The position numbers and the translations under genes are program-made. Below, piece by piece: positions 57,219 through 64,000 of a DNA stretch of 64,000 bases. How positions within the stretch are numbered: the first letter of the stretch is position 1; every line of letters begins with the position of its first letter. A model generated the notes under the pieces. The model was not told the DNA's origin. It saw only the letters and a list, made by a program, of their open reading frames with translations, and made no database searches. Origin of the DNA: Lachnospiraceae bacterium MD335 (GTDB taxonomy: Bacteria > Bacillota > Clostridia > Lachnospirales > Lachnospiraceae); assembly GCA_000403335.2 (NCBI GenBank), contig KE159629.1, positions 775,854 to 839,853 on the forward strand, written 5' to 3'.

Positions 57219-58088
57219 ATGTATTTAAACTCGGGATATTTGAACAATTCACATATTGATTTCAAAGACAAGTCAAGACCTTTGATTGTCGGAAGCTGCG
57301 GAACGTATCGTCTTTATGCGCATCCGAAGCTGCCGACCCTGCGCCCGCGCGGAAGATTGGACTTTCAGATTATCTACGTTTGCGCCGGAGCTGCACATTT
57401 TCACTTTGACCATGCAGAAAATGATACAGTCGTCACCGCCGGCAACATAGTGGTATACAGACCGAAAGAATTTCAGAAATATGAATATTATGCTGACGAC
57501 AAAACCGAGGTATACTGGGTCCACTTTACCGGCGGCAATGTCAAGAATATCTTGAGAAGCTACGGCATTTCGGATGACATGCGCGTATTTTATGTAGGAA
57601 CTTCTTTGGAATACGAACGAATTTTCAAAAGAATGATAACGGAGCTTCAACGCTGCCAGGCAGACTATGAAGAAATGCTGACGATGCTTCTGCGGCATCT
57701 TTTGATTTTAATACACAGGCAGCTGACAAAGCAGCATGTGCTGAAAAATGAATACTTAGACAGTGAAATGGACTTGGCGGCACAGTATTTTAACGACAAT
57801 TATAATACCGACATCCGCGTTGAGGATTATGCAGCGTCCCGCAGTATGAGCGTCAGTTGGTTTATACGCAATTTCAAGGCTTACACGGGCAGTACCCCGC
57901 TGCAATATCTTGTGTCCATCCGCATTGCGAACGCACAGGCGCTGCTGGAGACAACCACCTACACGGTAACAGAAATCGGGCGCATTGTAGGGTATGATAA
58001 TCCGCTGTATTTCAGCCGTATCTTTCACAAACAGAACGGGGTTTCGCCGTCGGAATACCGCAAACGGGTGCTAAGAAATGATTCGTAG
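57219..58088 (+). CDS. AraC family transcription regulator
   Basis: A 289-residue regulator. The N-terminal cupin-like ligand domain contains LDFQIIYVCAGAAHFHFD and VHFTGGNVKNILRS. The C-terminal DNA-binding domain has the two helix-turn-helix units of AraC proteins: VEDYAASRSMSVSWFIRNFKAYTG and VTEIGRIVGYDNPLYFSRIFHKQNGVSPSEYRK. GAAGGAGG lies before the ATG at 57219; a TTG at 57204 is in frame but overlaps the ribosome site. It is divergent from lacZ and is its likely activator by galactoside. Its stop codon lies in a hairpin shared with the convergent rlmD-like gene. Confidence 0.92.
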   Translation: MYLNSGYLNNSHIDFKDKSRPLIVGSCGTYRLYAHPKLPTLRPRGRLDFQIIYVCAGAAHFHFDHAENDTVVTAGNIVVYRPKEFQKYEYYADDKTEVYWVHFTGGNVKNILRSYGISDDMRVFYVGTSLEYERIFKRMITELQRCQADYEEMLTMLLRHLLILIHRQLTKQHVLKNEYLDSEMDLAAQYFNDNYNTDIRVEDYAASRSMSVSWFIRNFKAYTGSTPLQYLVSIRIANAQALLETTTYTVTEIGRIVGYDNPLYFSRIFHKQNGVSPSEYRKRVLRNDS

Positions 58089-58104
58089 TTCATACGAATC
58101 ATTT
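58076..58104. terminator. bidirectional hairpin holding both stop codons of convergent genes
   Basis: A perfect 12-base stem, AAATGATTCGTA (58076-58087), loop GTTCA, TACGAATCATTT (58093-58104). The AraC stop TAG (58086-58088) and the rlmD-like stop TGA (58099-58101, minus) both lie inside it. T runs are short, so it may act mainly in mRNA end stability. Confidence 0.65.
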
Positions 58105-59520
58105 CGCCAAAGTCAGCTTACAGACTGTCTCAATCCCCGTCGTATAAGGAAACATATCCACACAGCAGGCGCGCTCCACCTCATACCCGCAATCAAGCAG
58201 CGCCGCAAGATCACGCGCCAGGCTTGTGGGCTTGCAGGAAATATAAATCATCTGCTTTGCCCGAATCTGCTCGCCAATCTTTAAAAGCGCTTTGGGATGA
58301 ACCCCGTCACGCGGAGGGTCGAGCACAATAACGTCCGGCTTTTCATGAAGCTCGTCAATCACCTTGAGCACGTCTCCCGCGATAAATGTACAGTTGTCCA
58401 AACCGTTTTGTTTGGCATTCTGCCGCGCTGCCTCAACTGCTTCCTCCACGATTTCCACACCAATCACGTTCTTCGCCACAGGCGCCAAAAGCTGGGCGAT
58501 GGTTCCCGTACCGCTGTACAGGTCAAACACGGTCTTATCACACGCCCCGCCGCCCGAAATATCGCCGAGAAAATCGCGCGCCGTCTCATACAATACCTCC
58601 GCGCCCAATGTATTTGTCTGAAAAAACGAGAACTGGGAAATTTTGAATTTGAGTCCTAACAGTTCCTCGTAAAAATAATCCTTTCCATACAAAATAACCG
58701 TTTCATCACTTTTCACAACATCTGCTATCGAATCGTTTTTCGTGTGAAGCACACCTGTTATTTTTCCTTTTAGCGGTAATGTCAACAGCGCCTCAACCAG
58801 CGGCGCAAGGTCATGTGTCTCCTGTGTGGTTGTAACAAGCGCAACAAGAATCTCGCCTGTCTTTTGTGCCTTTCTGACAAGCAAGTGCCTCAAGTACCCC
58901 TCATGGCGCATGCGGTGAAAATAACTGCTGTTTTTTTGTTTGAAATAGTCCAGCACGCAGGAAAGAATCGCCCTGTAATCCCCATCTGCAATACGGCAGT
59001 CCCGAACAGACACAATGTCATAAAAGCTTCCCCGTTTATGCATTCCCAATGCAAGCGGTCCATCCTTATATTCATCTCCAAAGGAAAATTCCATTTTATT
59101 CCGGTAATCCGCCTGAACGGGACTGGGCTTGATCCCCTCAAAAATATTGCCGATATATGCATCCAAATCTCCGTTCTGCCCTTTTAATAACATCTGTTTT
59201 TCAAATATTGGGCGCAGCAGCCGCAAGACCTGCGTCTCTTTGAGTTCAAGCTGCTTTTCATAGGGAACGCTTTGGTAGCTGCACCCGCCGCAGGAACCAA
59301 AATGCGGACAAGGGCTTTTGATTTCGTATGCCGCAGGCTCAAGGACCTCCAAAAGCCTCCCCTCCGCCTTTCCTTTGCGCTTTTTATTCACCATAAAAGA
59401 TACCTTCTGCCCCAAAAGCGTGTTCTTAACCACCGCAGCCTCGTCCTCACAACGCACAATTCCTTTATTCGGAAAATCAATCCGCTCCACATATCCTTCG
59501 TAAATCTGTCCCTTTTTCAT
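58099..59520 (-). CDS. 23S rRNA (uracil-5-)-methyltransferase, RlmD/RumA type
   Basis: A 473-residue SAM-dependent RNA methyltransferase with a TRAM domain at the N-terminus. Iron-sulfur cluster cysteines are C71, C77 and C80 (CPHFGSCGGC), with a later cysteine as fourth ligand. The SAM motif is VFDLYSGTGTIAQLLAPV, the catalytic cysteine is in QMIYISCKPTSLARD, and LDPPRDGVHPKAL follows motif IV. It methylates a uridine of 23S rRNA or tRNA. The ATG at 59532 is part of ATGGAGG; the next ATG (59520) is properly spaced. It stands alone between terminators. Confidence 0.93.
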   Translation of the reverse strand: MKKGQIYEGYVERIDFPNKGIVRCEDEAAVVKNTLLGQKVSFMVNKKRKGKAEGRLLEVLEPAAYEIKSPCPHFGSCGGCSYQSVPYEKQLELKETQVLRLLRPIFEKQMLLKGQNGDLDAYIGNIFEGIKPSPVQADYRNKMEFSFGDEYKDGPLALGMHKRGSFYDIVSVRDCRIADGDYRAILSCVLDYFKQKNSSYFHRMRHEGYLRHLLVRKAQKTGEILVALVTTTQETHDLAPLVEALLTLPLKGKITGVLHTKNDSIADVVKSDETVILYGKDYFYEELLGLKFKISQFSFFQTNTLGAEVLYETARDFLGDISGGGACDKTVFDLYSGTGTIAQLLAPVAKNVIGVEIVEEAVEAARQNAKQNGLDNCTFIAGDVLKVIDELHEKPDVIVLDPPRDGVHPKALLKIGEQIRAKQMIYISCKPTSLARDLAALLDCGYEVERACCVDMFPYTTGIETVCKLTLAK

Positions 59521-59544
59521 TGTAACCTCCATATCCGTTAAACG

Positions 59545-59574
59545 AAAAACGGGGTGCCTTTTCTCAGCACCCCC
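59545..59574 (-). terminator. terminator behind the acidic membrane protein gene
   Basis: GGGGTGC (59551-59557) and GCACCCC (59567-59573) form a stem followed on the minus strand by GTTTTT. It lies just behind the stop codon at 59588. Confidence 0.8.
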
Positions 59575-59587
59575 TACTGTCCGTCTC

Positions 59588-59920
59588 TTATTTTACAGTT
59601 GTATAATCGTTTTCTTTTTCCGCATCCTGCTCTGTTTCTGCCTCATCCTCTTCGTCGTCGAAAAAGTCATCTTCAAAATCGTCATCAAACTCATCATCGA
59701 AATCGTCAAGATAGTCCGGTGTCATATAACGATATACAGCATACGCGATTGCGGCTACCGCTGCAACGGCACCAATAATCGCAAGTACCCACAACACGGT
59801 ATTTGCCTTCTTCTCATTCTCCGTTTTCAGCTCGTTTTTTGCACAATATTTACTCAGTATATCGCTGCTTACCAAGTTCTTATCCTGCAAATAATCTACT
59901 AAATCGTCCCATTTTTTCAT
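59588..59920 (-). CDS. small membrane protein with a highly acidic tail
   Basis: A 110-residue protein. The N-terminal third is a charged helix (MKKWDDLVDYLQDKNLVSSD), then NEKKAN and one transmembrane helix (TVLWVLAIIGAVAAVAAIAYAVYRY). The C-terminal 45 residues are nearly all aspartate, glutamate and phenylalanine (DDFDDEFDDDFEDDFFDDEED). I do not recognise a family beyond a general resemblance to small Lachnospiraceae membrane proteins. The tail, probably cytoplasmic or cell-wall facing, would bind cations or basic proteins. AAAGGGG lies 8 bases before the chosen ATG at 59920. It is transcribed alone behind the helicase gene. Confidence 0.7.
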   Translation of the reverse strand: MKKWDDLVDYLQDKNLVSSDILSKYCAKNELKTENEKKANTVLWVLAIIGAVAAVAAIAYAVYRYMTPDYLDDFDDEFDDDFEDDFFDDEEDEAETEQDAEKENDYTTVK

Positions 59921-60021
59921 CTCAAAAGCCCCTTTCTGATTTTGTTTCACGCCCGGCAAAGCTCCGTTGTATATATCATATCATCTTTCATTCATTTTTA
60001 CTACCATTTTCAAACAATTTA

Positions 60022-62514
60022 TCAGATTTTTTTAAGCCTTGCAAATGCCGCATACATAATTTTGTTTCCGTATGCGTCAAATGACACCGTCACCTTAAAA
60101 TCCCTTGTATCCTTGACAATATCAAGCACCGTTCCCTCCCCGTATTTCACATGCTGCACACGGTCTCCCTTCTCATAGCCGAGCGCTCCGGACGATATTA
60201 CGGATGCGCCCTTTGTCAGCCCGTCCAAAGATTTTGCAATATAAGGCTTATTGGCGGCAGGTGTCTCCTTTTTGCGCACCACTGCCTTTGGCTTGGAGGC
60301 AAGAATCTCCGAAATATTTTTTCTTGCCGGTGCAGCGCTTGGTGCGCTTGGTGCACTCACCGTCCCGGATTTCTTCTGTTGCGTCTGCGGCAGGTCAAAA
60401 ACCGTATCACTCAGCTTATCTGCCAAAGCGCTGTCCTGTGCTTTTAAGTAAGCGGCTGCCTCAAGCCAGTTATTTTGTCCTGCCGAAAACGGCTTTGTCT
60501 TGAAAATGTTCTTTTGGTAAGAGTCCTCCTCATATCCGTAATCCGTTTCGCGGTACTTTAAGGAGGAGGGTCTGTTATCCATAAGCCCCGCAGGAATCTC
60601 CGTGACAAAACGGCTCACGCGGTTATACTGCGTCTGTCCTCTGATCATGCGCGATTTCGCACAGGATATTGTCAGGTCCTCCTTTGCCCGCGTAATCCCC
60701 ACATAGGCAAGCCGGCGCTCCTCCTCCACCTCTGAAGGATCATCGCCCATAATTGTCATATAGCTTGGAAAAACACCGTCCTCAAGCCCGGAAAGATACA
60801 CGAAGGGAAATTCAAGCCCCTTCGCGCTGTGAACTGTCATCAGAAGCACCTTATTGTCATCCTTGCTCACACTGTCAATGTCCGCCACCAGGGCAATCTC
60901 CTCAAGAAAAGCAGAAAGTGTCACTTCCTCACCGTTCTTTTCTTTTTCCAGTTCAAAACTCACAAGCTTCGTAATCAGCTCGTCAATATTTTCAATTCGG
61001 TCCTTCGCATCTTCCTCATCCGAAGCTTCAAGCTCCCGAACATATCCTGTTGTTTCGATTACATCCGTTATTAAATCTTCAAGCCCTCCTAAAGAAAGCT
61101 TTGTCCGAAACATCCGTATCATCAGCGCAAAGCTTTTCAGTTTTTCCGCCGCCTTACCTTTTGCAAATGTAGGAATTTCCTCCACCTGTTCTAGCGCCTC
61201 AAAAAAACTGATGCCCAGATCATCCGCATACTCCTGAACCTTCGTAATGCTCGCCGCGCCAATTCCGCGCCGCGGTACATTGATAATCCGCTTAACCGCC
61301 AAATCGTCCTTCCCGTTATCAATCGTTTTTAGGTACGCAAGAATATCCTTGATTTCCCTTCTCGCGTAAAAGTTCACGCCCCCGACAATTCTGTACGGAA
61401 TGTTGAGCGCCACAAAATTCTCTTCCAGGATACGGGACTGTGCATTCGTTCTGTAAAGCACCGCACAATCGCGGTAATCCCCAAAACGCTCCCGTATTTT
61501 CTTTTTAATATCACCTGCTATGTATTCCCCTTCCTCGTAAGCGTTGTCAAATTCCCGAAAATGAATCCGGTTTCCTGCACCCTTATCCGTCCAAAGCGCT
61601 TTGTCCTTGCGCTCCGTATTATGTTTAATCACCGCATTCGCAGCATCAAGAATATTTTGCGTCGAGCGGTAATTCTGTTCCAGCTTAATCACTGCCGCTT
61701 CGGGATACGTTTCCTCAAAATCCAAAATATTGCGGATATTGGCTCCCCGGAATTTATAGATCGACTGGTCATCGTCTCCCACCACGCACAAATTCCTGTC
61801 TCTTGACGCAAGCAGCCTGATCAGCTCAAACTGTGCCGTGTTGGTATCCTGATACTCGTCCACCATAAGATACCGAAAGCGGTTCTGATAATTTTCCAAC
61901 ACCTCAGGGCAGCTTTGGAAAAGCTCCACCGTCTTGACAATCAAATCGTCAAAATCAAGGGCGTTATTTTTTTTCAGTGCAAGCTGGTACTCTGCATACG
62001 CTGCGGAAATGCGCTTTTTTGTGTAATCACCCGCTGCTGCCTGCTCATATTCCGTAGTGGAAATCAGACAGTCCTTCGCGTGCGAAATGGCAGATAAAAT
62101 CGTACGCTCCTTGAGCATTTTCGTATCGATATTCAGCCTTTTACACACATCCTTCATCACACTTTTGGAATCGTCCGTATCGTAGATTGTGAAATGATTA
62201 TCAAATCCAAGACGGTCAATGTAACGCCTTAAAATCCGCAAACAGGTTGAGTGAAAGGTGGACACCCAAACACTTTCGGAGCCATGCCCTACAATCGCAT
62301 CCACCCTGTCGCGCATCTCTCCCGCCGCCTTATTCGTAAACGTAATCGCCATAATATTCCACGGATTTACGCCCTGATCCCGAATCAGATACGCAATGCG
62401 GTTTGTCAGCACGCTCGTCTTTCCGCTGCCGGCGCCCGCAAGAAGCAGTACAGGACCTTTTGTCGTAAAAACGCCCCTTTTCTGTTGTTCGTTCAATGTA
62501 TCATAGAGTCCCAT
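60022..62514 (-). CDS. pcrA: UvrD/PcrA-type DNA helicase
   Basis: An 830-residue superfamily 1A helicase that moves 3-prime to 5-prime on DNA in repair and replication. Motifs seen: Q motif LNEQQKRGV, Walker A AGAGSGKTSVL, motif Ia ITFTNKAA, Walker B LMVDEYQDTN, motif III CVVGDDDQSIYKFRGA, motif IV EQNYRSTQNIL, motif V LLMTVHSAKGLEF and motif VI ERRLAYVGITRAKEDL. The C-terminal 150 residues are variable, then a tail with a Tudor-like KYGEGTVLDI which binds RNA polymerase in PcrA. The ATG at 62514 has AGAGAGG upstream. It is divergent from the binding lipoprotein gene. Confidence 0.94.
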   Translation of the reverse strand: MGLYDTLNEQQKRGVFTTKGPVLLLAGAGSGKTSVLTNRIAYLIRDQGVNPWNIMAITFTNKAAGEMRDRVDAIVGHGSESVWVSTFHSTCLRILRRYIDRLGFDNHFTIYDTDDSKSVMKDVCKRLNIDTKMLKERTILSAISHAKDCLISTTEYEQAAAGDYTKKRISAAYAEYQLALKKNNALDFDDLIVKTVELFQSCPEVLENYQNRFRYLMVDEYQDTNTAQFELIRLLASRDRNLCVVGDDDQSIYKFRGANIRNILDFEETYPEAAVIKLEQNYRSTQNILDAANAVIKHNTERKDKALWTDKGAGNRIHFREFDNAYEEGEYIAGDIKKKIRERFGDYRDCAVLYRTNAQSRILEENFVALNIPYRIVGGVNFYARREIKDILAYLKTIDNGKDDLAVKRIINVPRRGIGAASITKVQEYADDLGISFFEALEQVEEIPTFAKGKAAEKLKSFALMIRMFRTKLSLGGLEDLITDVIETTGYVRELEASDEEDAKDRIENIDELITKLVSFELEKEKNGEEVTLSAFLEEIALVADIDSVSKDDNKVLLMTVHSAKGLEFPFVYLSGLEDGVFPSYMTIMGDDPSEVEEERRLAYVGITRAKEDLTISCAKSRMIRGQTQYNRVSRFVTEIPAGLMDNRPSSLKYRETDYGYEEDSYQKNIFKTKPFSAGQNNWLEAAAYLKAQDSALADKLSDTVFDLPQTQQKKSGTVSAPSAPSAAPARKNISEILASKPKAVVRKKETPAANKPYIAKSLDGLTKGASVISSGALGYEKGDRVQHVKYGEGTVLDIVKDTRDFKVTVSFDAYGNKIMYAAFARLKKI

Positions 62515-62664
62515 AATCCTATCCTCTCTCTTCCCGTTTTCCAATCCGTTTTTTCCCGACATGGGAAATTATATCATTTAAAGCGCAGCGTTTCAATGCC
62601 TTTCTCCAATCACCTTATTGGTTTTGGCGCATATGATAATCAAAACAATATTCGGAGAATCCGC

Positions 62665-63699
62665 ATGAAACAACGAAAACCACTATCCATACTCCTTGCG
62701 GCAGCGCTCCTTGTTTCCGCGCTTGTCGGCGGATGCGGCAGCAAAGATACTTCCGACGTTTCAGGGCTTACAAAAGTAACGCTGAACGAAGTCGCACACT
62801 CTATTTTTTATGCGCCGATGTATGTTGCGATTGAAGAAGGGTATTTTGCCGAAGAGGGCATCGACCTTGAACTTGTGACAGGCTATGGCGCCGACAAGAC
62901 CATGACTGCGCTTCTTACAGGCGAAGCGGACATCGGGTTTATGGGAAGCGAAGCGTCCGTCTACACCTACCTTCAGGGCGCCGGGGATTATGCCGTAAAT
63001 TTTGCGCAGCTCACACAGCGCGCGGGCAATTTCCTCGTGAGCCGTACCCCCATCGACGACTTTAACTGGGATATGATAAAAGGAACTTATGTTCTCGGAG
63101 GCAGAAAGGGCGGAATGCCGCAGATGGTATTTGAATACATTCTGAAAATGAACCAAATTGATCCTGACAGTGACCTTACCATCGACACAAGCATCGACTT
63201 TGGCTCTACCGCGGCAGCATTTGCAGGCGCGAAAGAAGGTGACGCCGGCTATGCCGACTTTACCGTAGAGTTTGAGCCGCATGCCACATCACTTGAAACG
63301 CAGGGTAAAGGCTATATTGTCGCCTCACTCGGCGTAGACTCCGGCTATGTGCCATACACTGCATTCAGCGCAAAAAAGAGCTATCTTGAGAAAAATCCCG
63401 AAATTCTTCTCTCGTTTACAAAGGCGCTGCAAAAAGGTATGGACTACGTCGCAAGCCATTCTGCCGATGAAATAGCATCTGTTATTCAGCCACAGTTCCC
63501 GGAAACGGAGCTTTCCACCATCACCACGATTGTGGAGCGCTACCGGTCCCAGGACACATGGAAAAACGATCTCGTCTATTCCGAGGACAGCTTTATGCTT
63601 TTGCAGAATATCTTAATGGAAGCCGGCGAACTGGAAAACTATGTCCCTTATGAAACACTTGTAAACAATACCTTCGCAGAACAGGCAAAATCCAAATAG
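62665..63699 (+). CDS. NMT1/THI5-like substrate-binding lipoprotein
   Basis: A 344-residue exported binding protein of the nitrate, sulfonate, taurine or thiamine-precursor ABC family. The signal peptide ends in LVGGC, so Cys24 is lipidated. The domain has the family strings HSIFYAPMYVAIEEGYFAEEGID, MTALLTGEADIGFMGSEA, GRKGGMPQMVFEYIL and YTAFSAKKSYLEKNPE. CGGAG stands 7 bases before the ATG at 62665; the frame upstream to 62251 is antisense to the helicase gene. A terminator follows at once, so the permease and ATPase of this system are not adjacent. The ligand cannot be read from sequence. Confidence 0.9.
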   Translation: MKQRKPLSILLAAALLVSALVGGCGSKDTSDVSGLTKVTLNEVAHSIFYAPMYVAIEEGYFAEEGIDLELVTGYGADKTMTALLTGEADIGFMGSEASVYTYLQGAGDYAVNFAQLTQRAGNFLVSRTPIDDFNWDMIKGTYVLGGRKGGMPQMVFEYILKMNQIDPDSDLTIDTSIDFGSTAAAFAGAKEGDAGYADFTVEFEPHATSLETQGKGYIVASLGVDSGYVPYTAFSAKKSYLEKNPEILLSFTKALQKGMDYVASHSADEIASVIQPQFPETELSTITTIVERYRSQDTWKNDLVYSEDSFMLLQNILMEAGELENYVPYETLVNNTFAEQAKSK

Positions 63700-63710
63700 C
63701 CGGGACACAG

Positions 63711-63742
63711 CAAGGCGCCGCTGCTAAACGGCGCCTTGTTTG
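63711..63742. terminator. terminator behind the binding lipoprotein gene
   Basis: A perfect 10-base stem, CAAGGCGCCG with CGGCGCCTTG (63711-63720 and 63729-63738), runs into GTTTG. It lies 12 bases behind the stop codon. Confidence 0.75.
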
Positions 63743-63770
63743 CATACAGTGCTTTACCGCGTGCAGTTTC

Positions 63771-64000
63771 TCACTGCACGCACATAATCATATCCCGTTC
63801 CGTCCTCACGCCAAGCGTATCGGTTCCGCACACATGTACGGTATAATTTCCCGCACTGTTCAAATCATAACGCCCTGACATATTGAGACGGTATTCTCCC
63901 AGCTCACAGACCTCCCCCTGTGCCGTCCGCACTGCCAACGCGGCATAAATATCGGCAACGGTTGCCCCCACAGGCAGATACATCACGCCGTCTCCCATCT
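63771..64000 (-). CDS. C-terminal part of a possible surface protein, cut by the window edge
   Basis: The last 75 or so codons of a gene that runs off the right edge. The fragment is beta-rich: GEYRLNMSGRYDLNSAGNYTVHVCGTDTLG, cited as YDLNSAGNYTVHVCGTD, resembles the bacterial Ig-like repeats of the DUF5011/HYR type, in which a (N/D)-x-x-G-x-Y-x-V pattern recurs. Two cysteines could pair. The start, length and any cell wall anchor are outside the window. An internal ATG at 63998 is not proposed as a start. Confidence 0.5.
   Translation of the reverse strand, partial: MGDGVMYLPVGATVADIYAALAVRTAQGEVCELGEYRLNMSGRYDLNSAGNYTVHVCGTDTLGVRTERDMIMCVQ

Noticed and set aside
62251-62664. Upstream extension of the binding lipoprotein frame
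   Set aside because: It runs antisense to the helicase gene and lacks a ribosome site; the signal peptide begins at 62665.

Overview
The window reads as chromosomal DNA of a strictly anaerobic, low-to-middle GC Firmicute of the class Clostridia, most likely family Lachnospiraceae (a gut organism of the Roseburia, Eubacterium or Blautia kind). This rests on protein content and style: strong AGGAGG ribosome binding sites, a CIRCE-controlled groESL operon, a lone glycyl-radical spare part (GrcA), a two-gene SufC/SufB-type set, a PHP-HAD fusion, an IbrA/IbrB pair and many sugar-binding lipoproteins. The genus is an inference. No tRNA, rRNA, CRISPR array, intact transposon or prophage was found.

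Layout. 0-12 kb: a DHH phosphoesterase with a clear promoter and leader hairpin, a DUF2156-GNAT fusion, a PspA plus membrane-protein stress pair, rarA, an Hsp90-family variant followed by an unknown helical protein, and an ahpC-ahpF peroxide-reduction pair. 12-18 kb: small conserved proteins (DUF1905, DUF2200, ComFB), nth, and the hisS-aspS operon. 18.4-21 kb is a decayed patch: a hemZ tail, the C-terminal end of a transposase, a diguanylate-cyclase-like membrane gene with an in-frame stop, and an AT-rich HNH endonuclease gene. 21-31 kb: nitroreductase, SufC and SufB/D, an AgrC/LytTR-type two-component pair, NfeD-SPFH, GrcA, a Crp/Fnr regulator directly behind groEL, groES, and a degenerate GGDEF protein. 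31-39.6 kb: a PHP-HAD fusion, an ABC-F ATPase with one degenerate composite site, a soluble zinc-binding chemoreceptor, and an operon of IbrA, IbrB and a Sel1-repeat protein.

39.7-58 kb is a carbohydrate region. A LacI regulator, a binding lipoprotein and two permeases lie opposite a GH94 cellobiose phosphorylase, with repeated operator-like sequences in the shared intergenic space; this suggests uptake and phosphorolysis of cellobiose or a related beta-glucoside. An ECF S component, a hybrid histidine kinase and a second sugar-binding lipoprotein form another operon without permeases, so that lipoprotein is probably a sensor partner. A GH2 beta-galactosidase and a GPH-type symporter are divergent from an AraC regulator. 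58-64 kb: an RlmD-type rRNA methyltransferase, a small acidic membrane protein, the PcrA/UvrD helicase, an NMT1/THI5-like binding lipoprotein and a partial surface-type protein running off the right edge.

The most unusual non-coding signals are a two-hairpin cassette (hairpin A, exactly one base, hairpin B) seen beside aspS, hisS and between groES and groEL, and a second two-stem-loop dispersed repeat directly behind two transcription terminators. The least understood gene group is the ibrA-ibrB-sel1 operon. All functional calls are from reading the sequence; no database search was run.
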